Shown here: piece by piece, positions 44,233 to 56,200 of the stretch
Layout of the letters: the number at the start of each line of letters is the position of its first letter
Position numbering within the stretch: position 1 is the first letter of the stretch
Position numbers and translations under genes: made by a program
From: Prorocentrum cordatum
Lineage: Eukaryota > Sar > Dinophyceae > Prorocentrales > Prorocentraceae
Assembly (NCBI GenBank): GCA_963575745.1
Contig: CAUYUJ010021048.1
Location: 310,001 to 374,000 of the forward strand
Direction of reading: 5' to 3'
Length of the DNA stretch: 64,000 nucleotides
The notes under the pieces: model-generated
What the model saw: the letters and a program-made list of their open reading frames with translations, nothing else
The model's database searches: none
What the model was told of the DNA's origin: nothing

Positions 44233-47200
44233 TTCGTTGTCCCCATTCACGGTCAGCGACAACGGCCGCAAGGCCTTCGCAATTGGCCCTCCGCAAGCAC
44301 CCGAGCTCCAGGTCCAGCTGCGCCTCGGCGAAAGCCCGGCGCAGGGCCACCTCGGGGTCGTGCTCCAGGAGGTGTGGGGAGAGGAAGAGCGGCAAAGCGC
44401 GCGCCACGCGCTCCGCGACCACCTCGCCGTGCTCCCCGTGACCGTCGCAGGCGACGCAGACGATCCAGCCGGAGTCCAGCAGTGTGTAGGAGAACGCGTC
44501 CTGGTTTGGTGAGGCTTCGGTCGAGGCCTCCCAGATGGGATCGGAGCAGACGGGATCGGAGGATCTCGCCGCATCGCCGATGCACCGCCGATGCTTCCCC
44601 AATGCATCGGCAATGGACTGGCGACGTCGCCGATGCGTCGGCGACGTCGGCGTGGAGAGAATCAGGCTCTACATCGAACCGCATCGCCGATGCATCGGCG
44701 ATGCGGCACGATCCTCCGACCCCCTTTGCTCGGACCCCATCTGGGAGGCGTAGGCTCGGATTGCGCATAGACTGAAGAGGCCCTGGGACACACAAATATA
44801 TACACACAAATAACAGGATTCCCCATATTGTCCCATATCTTTTTCCCAACCCTCCTATGGTTGGGTACTCGTTTTGAATAAAGCAGTGTGGTCGCCCCGT
44901 CCTCCTCCTCCTCCTCCCCCCTCCTCCCCTCCTCCTCTCCTGTTTCCTGTGTTCCCCTCTCCTCTTCTCTCGTGCCGTCGGGCTGCGTTCTGCGCAATTG
45001 TCGCCACTTTCGTGGGCTCCTGGGAGGCCCAGCGGAGGTACGTCCCACGCGGATCACCTCGGGACCTCGCGGTGCCCTGGGGGCTGCGATCTGCGCATCT
45101 GTCGCCACTTTCGTGGGCTCCTGGGAGGCCCAGCGGAGGTACGTCCCACGCGGATCACCTCGGGACCTCGCGGTGCCCTGGGGGCTGCGATCTGCGCAAC
45201 TGTCGCCACTTTCGTGGGCTCCTGGGAGGCCCAGCGGAGGTACGTCCCACGCGGATCACCTCGGGACCTCGCGGTGCCCTGGGGGCTGCGATCTGCGCAA
45301 CTGTCGCCACTTTCGTGGGCTCCCTGGGAGGCCCAGCGGAGGTGGGTCCCACGGATCACCTCGGGACCTCGCGGTGCCCTGGGGGACTGCGATTTGCGCA
45401 ACTGTCGCCACTTTCGTGGGCTTCTGGGAGGCCCAGCGGAGGTGGGTCCCACGCGGATCACCTCGGGACCTCGCGGTGCCCTGGGGGCTGCGATCTGCGC
45501 AACTGTCGCCACTTTCGTGGGCTCCTGGGAGGCCCAGCGGAGGTACGTCCCACGCGGATCACCTCGGGACCTCGCGGTGCCCTGGGGGCTGCGATCTGCG
45601 CAACTGTCGCCACTTTCGTGGGCTCCTGGGAGGCACTGGGAGGCCCAGCGGAGGTACGTCCCACGCGGATCACCTCGGGACCTCGCGGTGCCCTGGGGGC
45701 TGCGATCTGCGCAACTGTCGCCACTTTCGTGGGCTCCTGGGAGGCCCAGCGGAGGTACGTCCCACGCGGATCACCTCGGGACCTCGCGGTGCCCTGGGGC
45801 TGCGATCTCAACTGTCGCCACTTTCGTGGGCTTCTGGGAGGCCCAGCGGAGGTGGGTCCCACGCGGATCACCTCGGGACCTCGCGGTGCCCTGGGGGCTG
45901 CGATCTGCGCAACTGTCGCCACTTTCGTGGGCTCCTGGGAGGCCCAGCGGAGGGTCCCACGCGGGAGGTACGTCCACGCGGATCACCTCGGGACCTCGCG
46001 GTGCCCTGGGGGGCTGCGATCTGCGCAACTGTCGCCACTTTCGTGGGCTCCTGGGAGGCCCAGCGGAGGTCCACGCGGATCACCTCGGGACCTCGCGGTG
46101 CCCTGGGGGGCTGCGATCTGCGCAACTGTCGCCACTTTCGTGGGCTCTGGGAGGCCCAGCGGAGGTACGTCCCACGCGGATCACCTCGGGACCTCGCGGT
46201 GCCCTGGGGGCTGCGATCTGCGCAACTGTCGCCACTTTCGTGGGCTCCTGGGAGGCCCAGCGGAGGTACGTCCCACGCGGATCACCTCGGGACCTCGCGG
46301 TGCCCTGGGGGCTGCGATCTGCGCAACTGTCGCCACTTTCGTGGGCTCCTGGGAGGCCCAGCGGGGGTACGTCCCACGCGGATCACCTCGGGACCTCGCG
46401 GTGCCCTGGGGGCTGCGATCTGCGCAACTGTCGCCACTTTCGTGGGCTCCTGGGAGGCCCAGCGGAGGTGGGTCCCACGCGGATCACCTCGGGACCTCGC
46501 CGCCCCCTGGCGGGCTTGCGATCTGCGCAACTGTCGCCACTGGTGTGGGCTCCTGGGAGGCCCAGCGGAGGTACGTCCCACGTGGATCATTCGGAGGTGC
46601 GTTCTACGCGTTTCTTTCAACGCCCCTGTGTTCACATTTTGTATAGTTGACGTTCCTTTTCTTGCTGCGCTCTTCTGAAATCACTGTTGGGTGCTCTTCT
46701 TGCGCACTGCGGGTCCTTCAGAATGCCAGTCAGCATTGAGTGGTCCTGAATCTCATCGCCACATATATAGACAGGGTTGGGTACTTCACAGGGTAATTGG
46801 TTTTTGTCTCTGGCCTCCGCATGGGCCCCCCGATGTACCCGGGAGGGTCCGCAGAATACCCCGCGCCAGGGTGTTGAGACCGCCCCGGGGCTACTACTCG
46901 CGGGGCGCCTGCTGAGGCCAGCCGGGACTGCGCGGGGGGCCCCCCTGAAATCGGACGGCGCGAGATCATGCGAGATCCACCGACCCCTCCTCCTCCTCCT
47001 CCTCCTCCTCCTCCTCCTCCTCCTCCTCCTCCTCCTCCTCCTCCTCCTCCCCTTCGTCCTCCTCCTGACGCTGCGGGCCCCGCGCGGTCTGTCCGCGCAG
47101 CCCGCGCGCGCCGCCCCGCGCTGCGCGCGGCCACCGCGCACGCATGCTCGGACGTGTGACGCGCACGCAACGAAGGGCGCGGCGACGTGCGAGCCGAACA

Positions 47201-50200
47201 CGCGAACGAGCGAACGGACGCACAGCGTGCACGAGGGGGGGGGGGGGGACGCCTCCAGGGCTCATGGACTGGGAGGCAGGAAGGAGGGAAGGAGGAAGTG
47301 GAGACCACACTGCTCTATTCAAAACGAATACCCAACCAAGGTTGGTTGGGAACGAATACCCAACCAAGGAGGGTTGGGAAAAATAATCCAGATTCCCCAT
47401 GGCCCCAGCCCTGGTCCCCCGGCCCCGCCAGCCCCAGCCCTGGCCCCGGCCCGAGCCCCCCTGCCCTCGCCTCGGCCCCAGCTCTGGCCCCGGCCCTCGC
47501 CCCCCGGGGCCCCGGCCCCGTCGCTTCCCAGACGCCCGCCCCCGAGGAGACACACGGCTCTCCTCCTCCTCCTCCTCAACATCATCATTTTCCTCCTCCT
47601 CATCATTTTCCTCACTTCCCTCCTCCTCCTCCTCATCTTCCTCCTCCTCCTCGTCGTCCTCCTCCTCCGGAGCCATTTTGGCGCAAGTCCGTAGCGTTTC
47701 GGCTCAGGACCTGACCATCCTGGCACGGGGGTTCGGCGGCCCCCGGCAGCGACTCTCGTCCGCCAGGTCGGACGAGATCTCCCTTTTGTGAGCACCTGGT
47801 GGTGCAACTCTCCATCTGTGCGCTCCTGTCGGAGCATGGTAAAGGGCGCGGCCAATGGTTACAACTCGCGCGCGGTCTGCAACTACAGATGGAACTTTCT
47901 GCTCGAGGTCGTCCTGCTTCCAGTGCAATGCGGCGCTCGGGCCGCTACCACCGTGGAGGAATCCACCTCCGCAGGGAGTTTGGGCCGACGGAAGAGCCCT
48001 GGCGCTGGGCGCTCCCCCGGCGCTCCCGCTGGGGACGCGGCGTCGGCAGCCGCAGCCGTCCGAGCTGCGAGCGGCCGCGCAGCAAGGGGACCTCGCCACA
48101 GCGGACCTCCTCGAAGTCTTGCGTGCTCGCGTCTTGGATAAGAAGAAGGAGAGGCAGGATGAGCTCGCGTCTGAGCTCCGGCGTGCTGGCGGAGAAGCCT
48201 GGTCTCCCAAGGCGGAGGGCAGCTTGGGCAGCAACGGTCAGCAGTCCGAGATCAACCTGTCCCAGCTCCTGCAGGAGGGAGGCGAGGGCCTTGCCAAGGT
48301 GGAGATCGTCGAGGGAAACGGGTTCAGCCTCGACGACGTGGACCTCGAAGAGGCAGACCGCCTCCGCTGGGAAGAGCTCAAGACCACGCTCAGCCAGGAG
48401 ATCCAGCAGGCGGTCGTGGCAGCAGTGGGCCCCACGGCCCAGAACACCCAGAAGCTCCGCGAGGAGGCCGCCGCGCTCCAGAAGCGGATGCAGGCCAGGA
48501 GGCGGCGCGCCGCCTCCGAGGACGCCGAGGTCCCGGGCGGACCCCAAGAAGGCAGAGCGGGGCCCCCCCCCGGATCGGGCAGTGGCGCCGGGCCTGGGGG
48601 CGCTGGCAGCCGCCGCGGCCAGCGGCGCCCCAGCTGCGGGCTCGGGCGGCCCCCCCTGGGCTGCGAACGGTGTTCCTCGTGGAGCCTGCCGTGGCTTCCT
48701 GCGGGAGGCCCGCGAGGGCCCTGCAGCCCGGGCGCCGGTTTGAAAGAGGCGGTCCAGGTGCGATCTCCGCCGATGCGTTCCTGGGGTCCAGTGATATGGC
48801 GTGCACGGGGCTCGTGCACGTGCCTGTCTCCGCTGGCCCCTGGTCGAGGCGGAGCTCGTCAACTTCGCGGAGACCGCCAGCTGCCTCGAGGTGGCCTTCG
48901 TCTTTTTCGCTGTGGGCGTCGACGGGCGCGTCTACGGCGGCATCTTCTTCACCTCCGACCTGCTCGGCGGCTGCGCGTCGTCCTTTTTGCCGGGCAGTCC
49001 CACGGCGGCTGCAGTGCGTCGTCGCACGGCCACCCTCCTCCAACCAGCTCGCTCATAGCAGCGTCCTCGAAGGAGCTACGGATTGTGACTGTACAATTCT
49101 ACTGCGTGGGCTAATGGGGGGAAACGATTTAAAAAAAATACCCCCCCTCCCCCCGGAACCCCCAAAATGATTGAGTGGGGCGGACTAATACTTACCCGTT
49201 ACGAAAGTTATTCATCTTGAGCACTGACGGCTAGGGCGTCTCCGAGTGGCCCCCCGTTCCCCCCGTAGACTCCTAGCACGGCAGTCTTCGGCCTGGCTTG
49301 GCGGGAGAGATTTCCGGGGTTCTCCCTGGTAGCATTAATAGTATATAACCAATTCAGGATAAAATCTCTCCCCCGTAAATTCACGGGCGAGAAATCACTC
49401 CGCGCCACTTCCAGGCAACTCTGAATCTCTCCCCGTATGAAACCACAAGGAAGAATCACTCCCATACCACTTCTCACCACAGCGCCCACACATGTCAATG
49501 TTAGCCAAGATGAATTAACTTTCGTAACGGGGATGAGGACCCACGGCTTTTCACACGCCAATGTCAGCCAATGTCACGAGGAACCCAAATTCGAAACCCG
49601 AGCGGGGCCCAGCATCGCGCTCGATAAACACGTCGCCATCATCATTGCCGCCGCTGCTCCGCTGCCACGACTTACTGCGCATCAGAGTTGTCCCGATTTC
49701 GAGCCCCGCCTTGGGCGGGGCCGACCGTCTGTTGTTTGCGTTCGCGCCTGAGGCGGATGCGGATTTCGCGCTCGCGTCGGGGCAGCGTCCTTTGCGGCGT
49801 CGCCATCGGGCTTCAGCGGTACTGTGTGCACTCGGCGTGCCAACTCCTGCATGATTGCGTCTTTGCTCGCTGCGTGCTTGCGGTTTCGCAGACCGCGGCA
49901 GGCAACGTTGCCGAGGGTCTGCGGGGCACGTCGCGTGTGCGGCCGGCGCTGCTGTGAAGTGGGCTAGCGGTCTCACCCTTGTCGAAGTGCAATGTAAGAT
50001 ACCGCTTACCCGTTACGAAAGTTATTCATCTTGAGCACTGACGCTAGGGCGTCTCCGAGTGGCCCCCCGTTCCCCCCGTAGACTCCTAGCACGGCAGTCT
50101 TCGGCCTGGCTTGGCGGGAGAGATTTCCGGGGTTCTCCCTGGTAGCATTAATAGTATATAACCAATTCAGGATAAAATCTCTCCCCCGTAAATTCACAAG

Positions 50201-53200
50201 GGAGAAATCACTCCCGGTCACTTCCAGGCAACTCTGAATCTCTCCCCGTATGAAACCACAAGGAAGAATCACTCCCATACCACTTCTCACCACAGCGCCC
50301 ACACATGTCAATTTTAGCCAAGATGAATTAACTTTCGTAACGGGGATGAGGACCCACGGCTTTTTCACACGCCAATGTCAGCCAATGTCATGAGGAACCC
50401 AAATTCGAAACCCGAGCGGGGCCCAGCATCGCGCTCGATAAACACGTCGCCATCATCATTGCCGCCGCTGCTTCGCTGCGACGACTTACTGCGCATCAGA
50501 GTTGTCCCGATTTCGAGCCCCGCCTTGGGCGGGGCCGACCGTCTGTCGTTTGCGTTCGCGCCTGAGGCGGATGCGGATTTCGCGCTCGCGTCGGGGCAGC
50601 GTCCTTTGCGGCGTCGCCATCGGGCTTCCAGCGGTACTGTGTGCACTCGGCGTGCCAACTCCTGCATGATTGCGTCTTGCTCGTTGCGCTTGCGGTTTCG
50701 CAGACCGCGGCAGGCAACGTTGCCGAGGGTCTGCGGGGCACGTGCAAGCGCGCTGTGGCGGCCAAAGGCGCTGCTGTGAAGGGGTAGCGCTGGTCTCACC
50801 CTTGTCGAAGTGCAATGTAAGATACCGCTTACCCGTTACGAAAGTTATTCATCTTGAGCACTGACGGCTAGGGCGTCTCCGAGTGGCCCCCCCTTCCCCC
50901 CGTAGACTCCTAGCACGGCAGTCTTCGGCCTGGCTTGGCGGGGGAGATTTCCGGGGTTCTCCCTGGTAACATTAATAGTATATAACCAATTCAGGATAAA
51001 ATCTCTCCCCCGTAAATTCACAAGGGAGAAATCACTCCCGGTCACTTCCAGGCAACTCTGAATCTCTCCCCGTATGAAACCACAAGGAAGAATCACTCCC
51101 ATACCACTTCTCACCACAGCGCCCACACATGTCAATTTTAGCCAAGATGAATTAACTTTCGTAACGGGGATGAGGACCCACGGCTTTTCACACGCCAATG
51201 TCAGCCAATGTCATGAGGAACCCAAATTCGAAACCCGAACGGGGCCCAGCATCGCGCTCGATAAACACGTCGCCATCATCATTGCCGCCGCTGCTTCGCT
51301 GCGACGACTTACTGCGCATCAGAGTTGTCCCGATTTCGAGCCCCGCCTTGGGCGGGGCCGACCGTCTGTTGTTTGCGTTCGCGCCTGAGGCGGATGCGGA
51401 TTTCGCGCTCGCGTCGGGGCAGCGTCCTTTGCGGCGTCGCCATCGGGCTTCCAGCGGTACTGTGTGCACTCGGCGTGCCAACTCCTGCATGATTGCGTCT
51501 TTGCTCGTTGCGTGCTTGCGGTTTCGCAGACCGCGGCAGGCAACGTTGCCGAGGGTCTGCGGGGCACGTGCAAGCGCGCTGTGGCGGCCAAAGGCGCTGC
51601 TGTGAAGGGGTAGCGCTGGTCTCACCCTTGTCGAAGTGCAATGTAAGATACCGCTTACCCGTTACGAAAGTTATTCATCTTGAGCACTGACGGCTAGGGC
51701 GTCTCCGAGTGGCCCCCCGTTCCCCCCGTAGACTCCTAGCACGGCAGTCTTCGGCCTGGCTTGGCGGGAGAGATTTCCGGGGTTCTCCCTGGTAGCATTA
51801 ATAGTATATAACCAATTCAGGATAAAATCTCCCCCCCGTAAATTCACAGGGGAGAAATCACTCCGCGCCACTTCCAGGCAACTCTGAATCTCTCCCCGTA
51901 TGAAACCCCAAGGAAGAATCACTCCCATACCACTTCTCACCACAGCGCCCACACATGTCAATTTTAGCCAAGATGAATTAACTTTCGTAACGGGGATGTA
52001 GAATTCAGCCGCCGGAAACTGATTCTTTAATCGTCCGCCCCCCGGCGTTTGCTTGTGCCCCTTTGGGGGAACTGATTTTCTATTCGTCCTCCTTCGCTCG
52101 CTTGATCACCCGCGGCCGCGGGGGGAGGATTGCGGAGGGGGGACGGGGTAATTAGGGAGTAGTTGAGGGAAGGGGTTTTCGAAGAGGCGCTTGATCACCC
52201 TCGTCCTTGCGGACGGCCGCCAGTCGTCCTTGCGGACGGCCGCGGCGATTGGGAGGTGGGGGATGAGGAGGAGGAGGGGGAGGAGGAGGAGGAGGAAGAG
52301 GAGGAGGGGGGAGGAGGAGGAAGAGATGAAGGGGGAAGAGAAGAAGGAGGAAGCGGAGAAAAAGGAGGAGGACGACGAGGAGGAGAAGGACGAGGAGGAG
52401 GAGGAGGAGGAGGAGGAGGATGAGGAAAAGGAGGAGGAGGACGAGGAGGAGGAGGAGGAAGAGGAGGAGGAGGAGGAGCAGGAGGAGGAGCAGGAGGAGG
52501 ACGAGGAGGAGGCGGAGGAGGAGGAGGACGAGCTCGCCCTGAAAAATCACCCCGTCCACCCCCCTGGCCCCCGCGCCCTGGATCGCCACCCGTGCCCCCC
52601 CCCTGGCCTTCCAAGCAACCCGGAATTGTCAGCCCCCCGTCTGCCTGCCCTGCCCCCCCGCTATTGCGGGGACGAGGAGTCCCGCGAAACCTTTTTTTTA
52701 ATCGTCCGCCCCGGAAAGTTGTTTTAATCGTTTCCCCCCATTGCGGGATTGAAGTTCTTGGAGTGGGCCAAAGATGAGCATTGTCGCATTCTCCTCTTGG
52801 ACGCCGTGTTTTTGTTGAACATCGGCTCACATAGGTGCAGACCCCCACACCGCGCTCCTGGGCGCACAGGGGTGGGCTATGCGTCGATCTGTTTGCCAGC
52901 TGCATCTACGGGAGAGGCTGAACGTGCGACGAACAGAGGCAAAGCGATCTTGGTCAAGTCGCGCCTCCTTGCGTCCACAGATTTTGATCATGACCGTCCC
53001 TCAAAGCGGACTGCTGCTCGGTGCGTGGTCGTCTTCCAGCAGTGCCCAATGCTTTTTGTATCTGTGTACGGGCACACCCCCCTTGGCCTCACGGGGGCCT
53101 ATTGTGATTTTTTGGGCCGCGTCTGCGAGTTTGTGGCCGCGGCGGGGATCCCCTTCGTGATAGCTGGGGATTGGAACATCATCGCAGAAGATTTACGCGG

Positions 53201-56200
53201 GGCCAAAGGACATCTCACCTGGGAGCTTCGATCGTCAGAACTCCGGGAACTACTTGCCACAGCAAGTGCTACGACTACTTTGTAGTGAGCGCTTGCCTCG
53301 ACTACTACGTCCACGAGGGCCGCGGCATCATAGACACGCCCGAAGGGCCGCACCAGGCGGTTGAGCTGCGGCTGCGCGGGTTGGCCAGTCAGGCCACGGT
53401 CTGGAAGCGCATTGTGCCTAAGATGTTCCCGCTGCCTTGCTCTGCGGAGGAAGATGAGGCCATGAGGTGTTCGGGCTCCTGGAGCGGTCCTGATTCTTCT
53501 GGCCTGGGCCCTCTGGAGGCTGCCCCCAGATGATTCGATGCTGCGGAAAAGGCCCTGTGTGAGCTCCACCAGCGCTGCAACTTCACCACGCAGCGCTGGC
53601 TGTCGATGCGCAGGCTCGCGCTGCAGTGTTTTTTAACCCCAGGCGGATAAGCCTCGTTTGCTTGCTGCGGCTGCAAAGCTGATCCACCTCTTTAAAGGCG
53701 CTCTCGTGGAGGCTCTCTGCGAGCACTCCGCCGTTTCCTTTTTGGCGCTGCTGGACGTGTCTGGACGTCGAGTCCTCCAGAGCAGCTGCTGCAGACCACC
53801 TCCAGGAGGAGGTCTCTCAAAGGGTGGTGCAAGAGGCCGCCGAGGGCCGTAAGAAGTGGAGGTCCTGGGCCCAGGACTTAGTTGAGCGGGGGGCTCGGGC
53901 TGCTCACCGGTACTCGGACGGCCCTGCGGCGCGGCCCCTGCCTGTTCTTGCTGATCCGGGGGAGGATGCGGAGGGTTTCGGCCTTCGCACTCCTCTGGTC
54001 GGGCAGCAGGCCCTGGACCAGACTTTGAAGGAGTGGCTTCCTACTTGGTGCATGCCATCACGGGAAGCGGAGCAGCCACCCGTTGAGTGGTAAGTGGATT
54101 CGAATCTCCCGTCCATCACGGCTGAGCAGGTCCTCGAGGCGGCGAAGACGTTCAGCACTTCCACGGAGCTCAGCTGGGATTCGCTTCACCCCCGCCTCCT
54201 GTCGCAACTGCCGCTGCCTTTTGTCGAGGCCTTTGCCAGCATTTTGACGGCGTGGGAACGTCACCCGCAGACGGGGCCACTGTGGCGTGTGCTGGTGGTC
54301 TTTTTAGAGAAGGCCAGTGGCGGGGTCAGGCCCATTGGCTCGCTCCCGCTCTGGGCCAGAGTCTGGAGCCGCATCCGCCACAGGCTGTGCTCGGAATGGG
54401 AGCGCTCGATCGACGCGGAGTCTTTCTGGATGAGCTCCAGCACAGCCTGTGACAAGAGTGCGTGGGTACACAACTCTCTGGCGGCGTATTCGCGCAGTGT
54501 GCCCAGCCTGGTCGCCAGCACTCTCTCGGAGCCCCTCGCTAAACCGATTTCCCTTTGCCCCTCCTCAGGGCCTGCTGTGCCCTTTATCAGGCCCCGCGCA
54601 GGGTGTCTTGGCAGGGGGCTGTGAGCCGTTTGGTTTTTTCCCAACGGGACCGTGATCGCGGCTTCAAGAGCGACATCGATGACGCCTCGTTTCAGGCACT
54701 CGGCGGGGCGACAACAGTGCGGCGCGACCGTGGAACTGCGCTTAAGCCAGTCTCCAGCGAGTTGCAGGCCAAGGGGCTGCCCATCGCCTGTAAGAGGACG
54801 GGGCCCCCGTCTTCCGCCATCGAGGCGGCGTTGGGCCTTCTCGAGGACTGCGACCTCCCAGCCTCTGCCCGCTGCCAGGTGCACCGCGACCTCGGCGGTG
54901 ACGCGACGGATGGCAGCCGTCGCCGGGTCACTACCCAGCAGGAGAGAGGTTTCTCCATGCCCAGAGGAAGGTCTCCAGGGTCCTGGCCCCTCGGTACGCG
55001 GGCGCCCAAGCCGGCAATCCTTTTAGAGCTGGCGTTTCCGCCAAGGCCTTCTGGGAGGCCAACATCCAGGGGCCTCCAGACGGCAAGCTTAAGAGCTTGC
55101 GTGTAGCTGCTGTGCGTGCTGAGGGTCGCTTGCCCAGGGGATGCTCTCTCGAGTTGGCGTCGATGTGGGCTCGAAGGGGCTGGGTGAGGAATCCCATGGT
55201 GCAACTGACATCCGATGCTGTGAAAACGTGCGCTCATATCTTGCAGGACGGTCGCCTCTCCGGCACGGTCCTGCAGGCAGAGTTTTCAAACGGCAGCAAA
55301 ACCGAAGCCTTGGGCTTTGGTCAAGGATCCCATCAGTGCCCACCTGTGCCAGGGTCGGCTTGACTTCTTCAGATCCCTGGAGGCTCAGGGAGTCCTGGGA
55401 TCAGGAGTGGGACCTCCTTTCGTTCTCCCTCGGCTTCCTCGCCAGGCGGGCAAGGTTCGTTGCGCGTCGCAGCTCCGACGAGGCCGCCCTTGCCAAGTTC
55501 GGGCCAGGGCAAGCCTTGCGCAGGGAGATTGTCTGGCGGCCGCCCAATGAGCTCCTTCACCAGAGAGTCGAGGACTCGGGCGAGGTGGGGACGGGGGGGA
55601 CCTGGAGATTCAGAGAGCAGCGCACTCTGAGGGGCCTTGCATTTGTACGACCAGCAACTGCCATTTCAGTGCCTGCTCTGCGGAGAGCGGGGCACGCTTT
55701 TTCACAAGCACTTCGCTTGCCCTGCTCGCGAGGCCTGGCGAAGTGACAACCTCCCATCGGAGGTTGCGGCCGCCGCCAGTCGCGTGTCTCAGTTTTCGGT
55801 CGAGCTTCAGGAGAGGTTTGCGAGAGGCATCCTTCCTGTTCCCTGCCAGCTCCTCGCAAGGAAACCCTGGGATCCTTCCACAGAGTTCAGGGTTGAAGGA
55901 GCGGGTGCGTCGCTCATGCTCCAAGGAGGCCATGCTTTTTGCGATGGCTCAGGCGTGGATGGCCTGTTCCCCTCGCTTCGCCGGGCTGAATGGGACATTG
56001 CCGTCTATGACCATTAGCGCCGATTGGTTGCGGGATGGTGCGGCTCGGTCCCCCCCTACCTCTTGCCCCGATTAGGTGGCCAGGGACGGCGAGGACTACG
56101 CTGTCTGCATGGCCTCGAAATTTAGGTGGAACTAACACTTTGTACTCGGACTGCCGGAACACCTTGCCGTTCTGCCATGATCGCGTGTATGCCTGCCGAG

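Larger units (their letters stand above)
43466..44323 (-). other. PP2C intron 2 (858 bp)
   Basis: GC-AG intron with CCGAGG at both junctions. It includes the (GTC)n array, a GGCCCAAGAGG-type stretch (43850-43930) and a family B copy (43536-43700). Confidence 0.8.
49113..52742. mobile_element. 3.63-kb TIR element nested in the LINE
   Basis: The left end AATGGGGGGAAACGATTTAA and right end read inward AATGGGGGGAAACGATTAAA are inverted copies. The inverted repeat goes on, with an indel, to GGGGCGGAC about 45-75 bp in. Removing it lets the LINE endonuclease frame continue (FYCVG on the left, GLKFLEW on the right). The flanks GCGTGGGC and GCGGGAT are only weakly alike, so the target duplication is uncertain. 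Inside are the tandem 337-bp units with spacers and a (GAG)n tract. No transposase is recognised. Confidence 0.7.

Noticed and set aside
44996-46600. CRISPR array
   Set aside because: Units are contiguous 101-bp repeats without unique spacers; no cas genes; eukaryotic context.
44874-46678. Three overlapping 550-596-aa plus ORFs
   Set aside because: All three frames are open because of a 101-bp stop-free tandem unit; it is intronic in the PP2C gene.
49195-51994. rRNA-type or long terminal repeat array
   Set aside because: Units have inverted, not direct, termini, and no rRNA, tRNA primer site or LTR signals were seen.
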